A DNA stretch of 11,742 bases from SHZI01 sp964407855 (GTDB lineage: Bacteria; Pseudomonadota; Gammaproteobacteria; Steroidobacterales; GCA-2729495). The number at the start of each line of letters is the position of its first letter. Positions within the stretch are counted from its first letter, which is position 1. Shown here piece by piece: positions 5,417 to 11,686 of this stretch. The position numbers and the translations under genes were made by a program. The notes under the pieces were generated by a model. It did no database searches and was not told the origin of the DNA. It saw nothing but the letters and a program-made list of their open reading frames with translations. The DNA lies in NCBI GenBank assembly GCA_964407855.1, contig CAYOXI010000065.1, forward strand, positions 1 through 11,742, written 5' to 3'.

Positions 5417-7402
5417 TTACAGATTCAAGAGCTGACGCAGCGAAGGTTCGAGGTCTTGATTGAGAGAGCGATCGCCCGTTTCGATTTTGGCAATCAAACT
5501 TTGGTGGACATGGAGCGCGGCGGCGAGCTGGGCCTGGGTGAGACGCCGGGCCTTGCGGGCCGCGCGGATATCGCGACCCGTGAGACGGTCTAACGGGAAT
5601 GCTGACCCCGTGCCGCGGTAGGGGCGCCGGAGGGATGGCGCGGACAGGGGGGATGGCTGGGGCGGCACCAGGCTCAGAGAGAGGGCCAGCCATTGCCCCA
5701 GCCAGTCTGAGGGCCGTTGGGCAGCTGCCTCCGGGTGGAGCCAAGGGGGTGAGGATGGCGCCGCGGATGGCCCATAGAAGGTGAGCCAGGGGGGTGTCCC
5801 CGCTGGGGTCGGCACTGGGGCCGGGTCAGGTTGCGGCGCGGCACTGCGCCAGCCCAGATCAAACAGAGCGGTTAAAGCCGTTGGCCACCAGTGCCAGAGA
5901 TCCTCATAAACTTGGGGAGTGGCTTGGGGGCTGATCGCTTGGGGCCGGATGGCATGGATCAGCTCCTGAACCGTGACCTGTAGAGATGGGTGAGGCAGAG
6001 ATGGCCGAGAGGTAGCGGGGTTTGGGACAGCGGGGTTTGGGACAGTTCGACCGGGTGTTTCTGGCTGCCCCATGAGATAGACCAGCAGCCGCACCAGATC
6101 AGGGTCGCGGTAGGCCTGGGACTGGACAAATCGAGTAGCAAATTCTCCGAACTGCTGGAGCTGCGTCTGGACTCTGGGACTGACCCGAGCCCACAAGTGC
6201 TGGAGCCACAGTCCAGGGCGGACCAAAAGCTCCAGCCGTTGCGGTTGAGCTGGGGCCGGCTGGAAAGAGGTCGAGGGCTCCCAGACACAGTCCCAAAGGC
6301 GACCGGTGAAGCGGGTGAGCGGAGCCCCTGCAAATTGGGTTTGGATGGCAAGCTGGCTGACAATGCTCAGCCAGCCTTGACGAACGCTGACTGCAGGCGT
6401 GGACAGTGGCGGTGGCTGGTAAATCTGCGTCAGAACTTCAGTGTCAGAGAGGGTGAAGGTTTGGCTGAGCGGGTCGGAGTGGCTCATCATCTTGGCCACC
6501 AACAGCAGCTGAATTTGTACCATTTCGACGCCCCAGTGCTGCAGAAACTGCTGGGCGAGATCCCAGGGCAGGCGGTGCCAATCTGCCGGGTGCGCCAGGG
6601 TCAGGGTCAGAGGTGGCTCCGTCCAGGGAACTGTGCCGCTCCCCTGCGCCCCCGGATGCTGCGGCAGCACAATATCGTCCGTCAGATCCAGAATGGGAGT
6701 CCAGGGGGTGTGCCACTGTGTCCAATGGAGGGTTAGTAAAGGCAGGGTTTGGGGTTTCAGGCCGAGCAATGCTTCGAGGGCGGGCAATGGCTGCTGCGGC
6801 AGGGCCAGTGCCTGAACCAGGCGATCGCTGAGCTGCTGTGCAAAGGCTGTGCACAGGTAAGGCAGGATTTGGTGTTGCTCTGCCGCCTTGATCAGGGCCT
6901 GCCAGGTTTCAGGATTGAAGGGTGCTTGGTCTAGCGTGTGCAGCACCGACGCCCCGATAGAGGGTTCTAGATCCTGGACAGACCAGGCCAGAACATTGGC
7001 CCAAACATCATCGCTGAGCTGGGGCCAAAGCTGGTTAAACTCAAAAACCTGTGCCAGGTAGTCCTGCACCGCCGTGAGCACCGCTTGGTGGTCTGCCGGG
7101 TTCCGAAAGACGAGCACCTGCTCCCCCGCATCTACCGTGAGGGTAAAGCGATCCAGCTCCAGGGCGATCGCCTCCTGTCGCGCGAGCTGGATGTGTTGGA
7201 GGAGTCCTTGGCCGTAGTGCTGAAGTATCTGGCGGGTCAGCGTCAGCCCCACCTGGTCAAAGAGATCCGATTGTGCCTGGAGGTATTGACCCATTGCCGC
7301 AGGGTACGCTGCATTCTGGCACTGGAATGCCCTGTTGAGAAGTGCACGTAACTTCGCGCGTGAAGCAACGGACTGAACGGTCAAGGGAGAGCGATAGGGC
7401 AC
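5417..7402 (-). CDS. large protein of unknown family with a C-terminal XRE-type helix-turn-helix
   Basis: The 661-residue product ends in an XRE/Cro-type DNA-binding domain at about residues 607-661 (DIRAARKARRLTQAQLAAAL, then HQSLIAKIETGDRSL). The preceding 600 residues match no family I recognise. Residues 1-330 look mostly helical and Leu/Gln-rich. From about 440 to 600 the chain is Pro/Ala/Ser-rich with Trp-rich patches, and a 15-base tandem duplication at 6015-6044 encodes a repeated VPNPA unit. A DNA-binding domain at the very C terminus of a long protein is unusual, since most XRE regulators carry it at the N terminus. The start is GTG at 7402, with no clear Shine-Dalgarno; TTG at 7384 or ATG at 7294 are alternatives. 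It could be a regulator with a sensing N-terminal part, but no ligand or target is visible. Confidence 0.75.
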   Translation of the reverse strand: MPYRSPLTVQSVASRAKLRALLNRAFQCQNAAYPAAMGQYLQAQSDLFDQVGLTLTRQILQHYGQGLLQHIQLARQEAIALELDRFTLTVDAGEQVLVFRNPADHQAVLTAVQDYLAQVFEFNQLWPQLSDDVWANVLAWSVQDLEPSIGASVLHTLDQAPFNPETWQALIKAAEQHQILPYLCTAFAQQLSDRLVQALALPQQPLPALEALLGLKPQTLPLLTLHWTQWHTPWTPILDLTDDIVLPQHPGAQGSGTVPWTEPPLTLTLAHPADWHRLPWDLAQQFLQHWGVEMVQIQLLLVAKMMSHSDPLSQTFTLSDTEVLTQIYQPPPLSTPAVSVRQGWLSIVSQLAIQTQFAGAPLTRFTGRLWDCVWEPSTSFQPAPAQPQRLELLVRPGLWLQHLWARVSPRVQTQLQQFGEFATRFVQSQAYRDPDLVRLLVYLMGQPETPGRTVPNPAVPNPATSRPSLPHPSLQVTVQELIHAIRPQAISPQATPQVYEDLWHWWPTALTALFDLGWRSAAPQPDPAPVPTPAGTPPWLTFYGPSAAPSSPPWLHPEAAAQRPSDWLGQWLALSLSLVPPQPSPLSAPSLRRPYRGTGSAFPLDRLTGRDIRAARKARRLTQAQLAAALHVHQSLIAKIETGDRSLNQDLEPSLRQLLNL

Positions 7403-7427
7403 AGTAGCGGAGGAACAGCGGCACTGA

Positions 7428-7459
7428 TCTCAAAACAGCAAACTCTCAAAACAGCAAAC
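7428..7459. repeat. perfect 16-base tandem duplication upstream of the HTH-protein gene
   Basis: TCTCAAAACAGCAAAC occurs twice with no gap (7428-7443 and 7444-7459). It lies 26 bases upstream of the GTG start of the minus-strand helix-turn-helix protein, where an operator could sit. It may equally be a simple slippage duplication. Confidence 0.7.
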
Positions 7460-7764
7460 GTGCCAAGTTCGCCATCACAGGCGATCGCAGGCAAGCCATT
7501 TTATCCTTCAGCCTATCGCACGCTGCCAGAGAATGGGCAAGTTCCCGAACCAAAGCCATGCCAGCGTTAGTTCGGGACGTTACTTGGATGCTGGGGTGAA
7601 CCTTAAAAAGTTGCTGGGAAATCCGTTGTCTTGGCCTGTGTGCACGAGAATTTTAGAAGATTGGGCGATCGCAGATGTGTTGGCCGTGGTGTTGACCGTG
7701 GTGTTGACCGTGGTGTTGACTGTTGGGCGATCGCGCTCCTGAATGAACAAAAGGTTGGTGTGTG
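7460..7764. other. non-coding stretch between divergent genes, with repeats
   Basis: No convincing gene lies here. It holds HIP1 octamers at 7481, 7665 and 7727, and an 8-base inverted repeat TCCCGAAC/GTTCGGGA (7543-7550 and 7570-7577). The 12-base unit GTGGTGTTGACC appears three times at 7686-7721, preceded by a degenerate copy at 7674-7685. Two copies of TTGGGCGATCGC (7661-7672, 7723-7734) bracket the 12-base repeats. A plus-strand open frame at 7533-7742 translates the repeat as AVVLTVVLTV and I do not accept it as a gene. Promoters for both flanking genes are expected here but none is clear. Confidence 0.6.
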
Positions 7765-8283
7765 ATGAACTTAAATCGTAAGACCTCTGTCGGTCTGCTT
7801 CAGAAATCAGTTTCCCTGGGTTTGGGTGCTGTTGTGCTGTTGGCCTTAGGCGAATTCAAGTTTAAGCCTGTCATGGCCCAGAATATTCAAGACTCTTTTA
7901 CAGATTCCTTTATCGGCGATAACTCCAACGACAACAACGTTAACCAAAATACATTGCAGAACCAGAATGTTGTCAGCTTCCCAGACCGGGTGATTCGGCC
8001 CTTAGATCAACCCATTTACACGCCGCCCAATACCGAAAATGACCTAGGTTTTAACTTCTCGGCTGGCGTGAATACCCTAGATGCCACCAATGTCACCCTG
8101 TACTTTGGGCTCATTTTCCAGCCGGGTCGCACTGCATCTCATAAGGCCAGAATGGCCCACTTGCGCGAGCAGACCGCACTGCTAGAACTCGAGAAAAAGA
8201 CAATGGAAGGAAAACTCAGGCTGCTGGAAACCCAAATTGAGGAAGCAGAGTTGCGCCTACAGAGTCTAAGGGATGCACCTTAG
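7765..8283 (+). CDS. exported Asn-rich protein with C-terminal coiled coil, unknown function
   Basis: I do not recognise the family. ATG at 7765 is preferred over the adjoining GTG at 7762 because AAAAGG lies 10 bases before it. The 172-residue product starts with a signal peptide: basic MNLNRKTS, a hydrophobic LGLGAVVLLALG stretch, and a likely cleavage after VMA at about residue 38. The mature part has an Asn/Asp/Gln-rich segment (about 48-68, with NVNQNTLQNQN), a middle part with short beta-like runs (FNFSAGVNTL, NVTLYFGLIF), and a charged heptad-like helix at about 125-170 that should form a coiled coil. The gene converges, 14 bases apart, on a minus-strand series of small exported proteins. 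It is probably periplasmic or extracellular. Confidence 0.75.
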   Translation: MNLNRKTSVGLLQKSVSLGLGAVVLLALGEFKFKPVMAQNIQDSFTDSFIGDNSNDNNVNQNTLQNQNVVSFPDRVIRPLDQPIYTPPNTENDLGFNFSAGVNTLDATNVTLYFGLIFQPGRTASHKARMAHLREQTALLELEKKTMEGKLRLLETQIEEAELRLQSLRDAP

Positions 8284-8297
8284 GTTAGTCTCCTGTA

Positions 8298-8867
8298 TTA
8301 ATTGATATCTAGAGTAATGATTTGATGGATCTGGCCGCTCCCGCTCATCGCCTGGGAAATTTCACTGGAGTCGCTGGCAAGGGAAATTTCTACACCAGCA
8401 TTGCTGGGGGTGTAGTTGCCCAAGACTTCAATCTTGTGTTTACCTCGGCTGAGATGTTTGGCGAGATCGACCTCAGTCTTGTCTTTGCTCAGAGACCAGA
8501 GTGTTTTGCCATTGAGTTTAATGCTGCCGCTGAGGGAGCCACCGGCAGCCGTAGACTTCACCGTTAACAGTAAAGGCGCTTGGAGTTCAGAAGCGTCTAG
8601 GTTAAAGGATGTAGACTGAACCTGAACTGAACGAGCCAGTAAGGTTGAGTCAGAATGTCGTTGTAGTCTTGCCGCAGCCGACTGCTGCTGGCGAACCTGT
8701 CGCCATGGGTCGCGGCTGGTCGTTGATTGCGAAACGGTACGATTTTTGTGGATGGCTTGCACCGTTTGATTGGTTTGGGTTTGGGTAACGTGCTGACCAT
8801 CGACTGGGAGTTTGGCGACAGCAACCGCACCGGATAAAGCTAGGGCGAACAGCATAAATTTCATCAT
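8298..8867 (-). CDS. exported protein with C-terminal beta-rich domain, unknown function
   Basis: The frame is open from 8948, but ATG at 8867 (or 8864) is the likely start because a signal peptide, MMKFMLFALALSGAVAVA, begins there and AGGAGAGG precedes it. The product is 189 residues. After the signal comes a Gln/Thr/Ser-rich disordered stretch (about 24-80). A domain of about 105 residues follows with alternating hydrophobic strands (SFNLDASELQAPLLLTVKS, GSIKLNGKTLWSL, GKHKIEVLGNYTP, GVEISLAS, HQIITLDIN). This resembles a beta-sandwich of a kind I have seen in uncharacterised cyanobacterial secreted proteins. I cannot name a function. It follows the 120-aa gene by 84 bases on the same strand. 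Confidence 0.75.
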   Translation of the reverse strand: MMKFMLFALALSGAVAVAKLPVDGQHVTQTQTNQTVQAIHKNRTVSQSTTSRDPWRQVRQQQSAAARLQRHSDSTLLARSVQVQSTSFNLDASELQAPLLLTVKSTAAGGSLSGSIKLNGKTLWSLSKDKTEVDLAKHLSRGKHKIEVLGNYTPSNAGVEISLASDSSEISQAMSGSGQIHQIITLDIN

Positions 8868-8951
8868 TTGAATTGGAATCCTCTCCTGCTGGACAGTTGA
8901 GTGCTGAGATGTAGGCCATCTACGGGATGCCCTGAAAGATGAGATCAATGG

Positions 8952-9314
8952 CTATTTATTAAAGCCTTTGGGGGTTTGAACATCCACATCTACAACAACG
9001 CTATTGCTAACCGTTGGTCCATTGATGCCAGTCGGGTTGCCTTTTCCACCTCTGATCTGTTGGTCAACTTCTTGATGCTGACGACCGCCCCCCCGCTGGG
9101 TCTGGACACTGGTGCTGGATTGCGTCACGCCTGTACAGGGGCCTTCACTGGTTTGTCGAACGTTATTGGTTTGGCGGGCGGGTTTACCCATGTTTAGCTG
9201 AATCCCAACGTGGGACTGAACACATTGTGCAGTTGCTGGAGAGCGGAAAATCATCGGTAGGCTGAAAAGGCTAGTGAGGCAGACAAAAGCCAGAAGAGAC
9301 GGATTGAGTTTCAT
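8952..9314 (-). CDS. exported 120-aa protein with two cysteines, unknown function
   Basis: ATG at 9314 has CAGG 8 bases upstream. The N terminus is a signal peptide (KLNPSLLAFVCLTSLFSLP), with probable cleavage after ATA at residue 29. The mature chain has Cys-31 and Cys-60, which could form a disulfide. Thr/Gln/Asn/Gly-rich sequence follows (NNVRQTSEG, TQSSTSVQTQRGGG) and then a Val-rich strand, NSVVVDVDVQTP, close to the C terminus. I know of uncharacterised cyanobacterial proteins of similar composition but no function. It lies between the 97-aa array and the 189-aa gene, all on the minus strand, with a hairpin between it and the array. Confidence 0.72.
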   Translation of the reverse strand: MKLNPSLLAFVCLTSLFSLPMIFRSPATAQCVQSHVGIQLNMGKPARQTNNVRQTSEGPCTGVTQSSTSVQTQRGGGRQHQEVDQQIRGGKGNPTGINGPTVSNSVVVDVDVQTPKGFNK

Positions 9315-9356
9315 GGTTACAACCTGATGAGGGATGGAGTGTCTTAGAAGCAGGAT

Positions 9357-9395
9357 AGAGCCAAGATGCTTGAAGCCATCGAAAATCTTGGCTCT
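9357..9395 (-). terminator. hairpin downstream of array copy 1
   Basis: Perfect 11-base arms AGAGCCAAGAT and ATCTTGGCTCT (9357-9367 and 9385-9395) enclose a 17-base loop. It begins about 48 bases after the stop of copy 1. No U tract follows, so it may be a terminator, a processing site or a 3'-end stabiliser ahead of the 120-aa gene. Confidence 0.5.
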
Positions 9396-9442
9396 GCTTG
9401 TTGGAGGTTGTCTGGCAGCAGGATGTTGCCAGATTTATGCTG

Positions 9443-9736
9443 TTAGCGACGGCTACGGTTGCGGATGGACTGCTTGTTTTCCTGGTCAACGCGAGTCCCG
9501 CGGCTATCGAGGACGAGGCTGTCATTGAGAGCATCCTGGACATTGGCCGTATCATTGCGATCGCGGGAGCGGCTGTTGATAGATTGCTTGTTGTCTTGGT
9601 TGACGCGAGTCCCACGGCTATTTTCGACGGTACTGACATTGGTGGAGGTTTGCGAGTTGCCGGTATCCGCGAACGCGGGGGCGATGGCATGGCTGAAGGT
9701 AAACAGAGCGAGGCCAGCGATGATGAACTTTTTCAT
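9443..9736 (-). CDS. small secreted repeat protein, array copy 1
   Basis: The product is 97 residues and I do not recognise the family. It has a clean signal peptide (KKFIIAGLALFTFSHAIAPAFA, cleavage after residue 23), leaving a 74-residue polar, basic mature protein without cysteine. The mature part contains two copies, 38 residues apart, of the motif SRGTRV-(N/D)-Q-(D/E)-NKQSI (residues 40-53 and 78-91), each followed by an RSR tail. AAGGA lies 9 bases before the ATG. It is the last gene of the array in the direction of transcription, ends in TAA, and carries 3' sequence of the copy-2 type joined to coding sequence of the copy-3 type. The many close copies, each with its own upstream region, suggest a highly expressed surface or matrix protein; this is inference. 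Confidence 0.8.
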   Translation of the reverse strand: MKKFIIAGLALFTFSHAIAPAFADTGNSQTSTNVSTVENSRGTRVNQDNKQSINSRSRDRNDTANVQDALNDSLVLDSRGTRVDQENKQSIRNRSRR

Positions 9737-9787
9737 GGTTGTATTTCCTTGTCCTGGTTGTTGAAGTAAGTTGTGTGAGTTGAATGG

Positions 9788-9807
9788 TGTAAGCTCTCTT
9801 GCTTACA
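9788..9807 (-). promoter_or_regulatory. leader hairpin upstream of array copy 1
   Basis: TGTAAGC and GCTTACA form a perfect 7-bp stem with a 6-base loop, about 52 bases upstream of the ATG. The same hairpin recurs before copy 3 at 10910-10929. The spacers of copies 2 and 4 keep only an AAGC/GCTT remnant. It may stabilise the 5' end of the mRNA. Confidence 0.45.
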
Positions 9808-9861
9808 GATACATAATCCCTTGATTCTTCTGGGTTTCCAGTGATCTGTATAGGGAAGTGT

Positions 9862-9877
9862 CGTGATCTTGCTCACA
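9862..9877 (-). promoter_or_regulatory. CRP-like site upstream of array copy 1
   Basis: The minus strand reads TGTGA-GCAAGA-TCACG, one base short of the CRP/SyCRP1 consensus TGTGA-N6-TCACA. A conserved TATACA (9852-9847) follows 9 bases later and a TATGTAT at 9815-9809, either of which could be a -10 element. The centre is about 133 bases upstream of the ATG. Confidence 0.6.
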
Positions 9878-9920
9878 TTTGTATATTCAAGGTTTTGACT
9901 GAGGTGATCGTCACTAAAAC

Positions 9921-9970
9921 GTCCAGCCACCCGAACCTACAGCTAGGGCTGGGGTTCAGGGTGGCTGGAC
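9921..9970 (-). terminator. terminator downstream of array copy 2
   Basis: Twelve-base perfect arms GTCCAGCCACCC and GGGTGGCTGGAC (9921-9932, 9959-9970), extended by AACC/GGTT inside, form a stable hairpin. On the minus strand it is followed by GTTTTAG. It lies between copy 2 and the promoter of copy 1. Confidence 0.7.
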
Positions 9971-10026
9971 GATTAAGCGTGCTGATTTAGACAAATTGGC
10001 AGCAGGATGTTGCCAGATTTATGCTG

Positions 10027-10320
10027 TTAGCGACGGCTGCGGTTGCGGATGGACTGCTTGTTTTCCTGGTCAACGCGAGTCCCGCGGCTATCGAGGACGA
10101 GGCTGTCATTGAGAGCATCCTGGACATTGGCCGTATCATTGCGATCGCGGGAGCGGCTGTTGATAGATTGCTTGTTGTCTTGGTTGACGCGAGTCCCACG
10201 GCTATTTTCGACGGTACTGACATTGGTGGAGGTTTGCGAGTTGCCGGTATCCGCGAACGCGGGGGCGATGGCATGGCTGAAGGTAAACAGAGCGAGGCCA
10301 GCGATGATGAACTTTTTCAT
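10027..10320 (-). CDS. small secreted repeat protein, array copy 2
   Basis: The protein is identical to copy 1 (signal peptide to residue 23, two SRGTRV...NKQSI motifs 38 residues apart). The coding DNA differs by one silent base near the 3' end. Upstream is the second, shorter spacer type, with its own CRP-like site at 10436-10451. Downstream is the 12-bp hairpin at 9921-9970. Because a terminator and a new promoter region separate it from copy 1, it is probably a single-gene transcript. Identity of the coding part despite different spacers suggests repeated gene conversion or selection for one product. Confidence 0.8.
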   Translation of the reverse strand: MKKFIIAGLALFTFSHAIAPAFADTGNSQTSTNVSTVENSRGTRVNQDNKQSINSRSRDRNDTANVQDALNDSLVLDSRGTRVDQENKQSIRNRSRR

Positions 10321-10435
10321 GGTTGTATTTCCTTGTCCTGGTTGTTGAAGTGAGTTGGAATTGGGAAGCGATTTGCTTACAGATTCATACTCTCTTGAAT
10401 TGAGTAGGAATCCAGTGATCTGTATAGGGGTGTCT

Positions 10436-10451
10436 CGTGATTTTCCTCACA
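10436..10451 (-). promoter_or_regulatory. CRP-like site upstream of array copy 2
   Basis: The minus strand reads TGTGA-GGAAAA-TCACG. The two half-sites match those before copies 1 and 3 although the spacer bases around them have diverged, which supports a functional site. TATACA follows at the same distance as in the other spacer type. Confidence 0.6.
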
Positions 10452-10485
10452 GGTCTTGAGGGAGATGGCAGTCGGCAAACGAAAT

Positions 10486-10522
10486 GGCCCAGAACGCCAC
10501 CTGTGGTCGGGAGTTCTGGGCC
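10486..10522 (-). terminator. terminator downstream of array copy 3
   Basis: Perfect 10-base arms GGCCCAGAAC and GTTCTGGGCC (10486-10495, 10513-10522) enclose a 17-base loop. On the minus strand ATTTCGTTT follows, only a weak U-rich tail. Its sequence is unrelated to the hairpin after copies 2 and 4. Confidence 0.6.
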
Positions 10523-10564
10523 GGATTGTGTCAAAGAGAGCTGGAAATACGCTAGATGCAGAGA

Positions 10565-10858
10565 CTAGCGACGGCTACGGTTGCGGATGGACTGCTTGTT
10601 TTCCTGGTCAACGCGAGTCCCGCGGCTATCGAGGACGAGGCTGTCATTGAGAGCATCCTGGACATTGGCCGTATCATTGCGATCGCGGGAGCGGCTGTTG
10701 ATAGATTGCTTGTTGTCTTGGTTGACGCGAGTCCCACGGCTATTTTCGACGGTACTGACATTGGTGGAGGTTTGCGAGTTGCCGGTATCCGCGAACGCGG
10801 GGGCGATGGCATGGCTGAAGGTAAACAGAGCGAGGCCAGCGATGATGAACTTTTTCAT
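10565..10858 (-). CDS. small secreted repeat protein, array copy 3
   Basis: The protein is identical to copies 1 and 2, but the stop is TAG and the 3' flank is different, with the hairpin at 10486-10522. The 5' flank (CRP-like site at 10984, leader hairpin at 10910-10929) is the same as that of copy 1, 1122 bases away. AAGGA precedes the ATG by 9 bases. Each mature protein is 74 residues, rich in Asn, Ser, Arg and Gln, with no membrane segment after the signal peptide. Confidence 0.8.
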   Translation of the reverse strand: MKKFIIAGLALFTFSHAIAPAFADTGNSQTSTNVSTVENSRGTRVNQDNKQSINSRSRDRNDTANVQDALNDSLVLDSRGTRVDQENKQSIRNRSRR

Positions 10859-10983
10859 GGTTGTATTTCCTTGTCCTGGTTGTTGAAGTAAGTTGTGTGA
10901 GTTGAATGGTGTAAGCTCTCTTGCTTACAGATACATAATCCCTTGATTCTTCTGGGTTTCCAGTGATCTGTATAGGGAAGTGT

Positions 10984-10999
10984 CGTGATCTTGCTCACA
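10984..10999 (-). promoter_or_regulatory. CRP-like site upstream of array copy 3
   Basis: Exact repeat, 1122 bases on, of the TGTGA-GCAAGA-TCACG site before copy 1, with the same TATACA and leader hairpin downstream. Confidence 0.58.
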
Positions 11000-11042
11000 T
11001 TTGTATATTCAAGGTTTTGACTGAGGTGATCGTCACTAAAAC

Positions 11043-11092
11043 GTCCAGCCACCCGAACCTACAGCTAGGGCTGGGGTTCAGGGTGGCTGGAC
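11043..11092 (-). terminator. terminator downstream of array copy 4
   Basis: Exact repeat of the 12-bp hairpin at 9921-9970, here between copy 4 and the promoter of copy 3. Confidence 0.68.
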
Positions 11093-11148
11093 GATTAAGC
11101 GTGCTGATTTAGACAAATTGGCAGCAGGATGTTGCCAGATTTATGCTG

Positions 11149-11442
11149 TTAGCGACGGCTGCGGTTGCGGATGGACTGCTTGTTTTCCTGGTCAACGCGA
11201 GTCCCGCGGCTATCGAGGACGAGGCTGTCATTGAGAGCATCCTGGACATTGGCCGTATCATTGCGATCGCGGGAGCGGCTGTTGATAGATTGCTTGTTGT
11301 CTTGGTTGACGCGAGTCCCACGGCTATTTTCGACGGTACTGACATTGGTGGAGGTTTGCGAGTTGCCGGTATCCGCGAACGCGGGGGCGATGGCATGGCT
11401 GAAGGTAAACAGAGCGAGGCCAGCGATGATGAACTTTTTCAT
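11149..11442 (-). CDS. small secreted repeat protein, array copy 4
   Basis: Same 97-residue protein and, as far as I can see, the same DNA as copy 2, including the silent G (at 11161) and the TAA stop. It is flanked by the shorter spacer upstream (CRP-like site 11558-11573) and by the hairpin 11043-11092 downstream. It is the second gene of the second 1122-bp unit. Confidence 0.8.
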   Translation of the reverse strand: MKKFIIAGLALFTFSHAIAPAFADTGNSQTSTNVSTVENSRGTRVNQDNKQSINSRSRDRNDTANVQDALNDSLVLDSRGTRVDQENKQSIRNRSRR

Positions 11443-11557
11443 GGTTGTATTTCCTTGTCCTGGTTGTTGAAGTGAGTTGGAATTGGGAAGCGATTTGCTT
11501 ACAGATTCATACTCTCTTGAATTGAGTAGGAATCCAGTGATCTGTATAGGGGTGTCT

Positions 11558-11573
11558 CGTGATTTTCCTCACA
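11558..11573 (-). promoter_or_regulatory. CRP-like site upstream of array copy 4
   Basis: Exact repeat of the TGTGA-GGAAAA-TCACG site before copy 2, 1122 bases on. Confidence 0.58.
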
Positions 11574-11607
11574 GGTCTTGAGGGAGATGGCAGTCGGCAA
11601 ACGAAAT

Positions 11608-11644
11608 GGCCCAGAACGCCACCTGTGGTCGGGAGTTCTGGGCC
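11608..11644 (-). terminator. terminator downstream of array copy 5
   Basis: Exact repeat of the 10-bp hairpin at 10486-10522. Its presence shows that copy 5, cut by the window edge, belongs to the same array. Confidence 0.58.
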
Positions 11645-11686
11645 GGATTGTGTCAAAGAGAGCTGGAAATACGCTAGATGCAGAGA

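Noticed and set aside
7533..7742. Plus-strand open frame of 69 codons before the 172-aa exported protein
   Set aside because: No Shine-Dalgarno or family resemblance, and its C-terminal half is only the translated 12-base repeat (AVVLTVVLTV).
9398..9769. Plus-strand frames of 101-123 codons opposite each 97-aa gene
   Set aside because: They recur only because the DNA is repeated. They lack ribosome sites, while the minus frame has a signal peptide, SD, promoter-like and terminator elements.
9733..9930. 65-codon minus-strand frame in the long spacer, repeated at 10855-11052
   Set aside because: It covers the CRP-like site, leader hairpin and SD of the array gene, and has no equivalent in the other spacer type.
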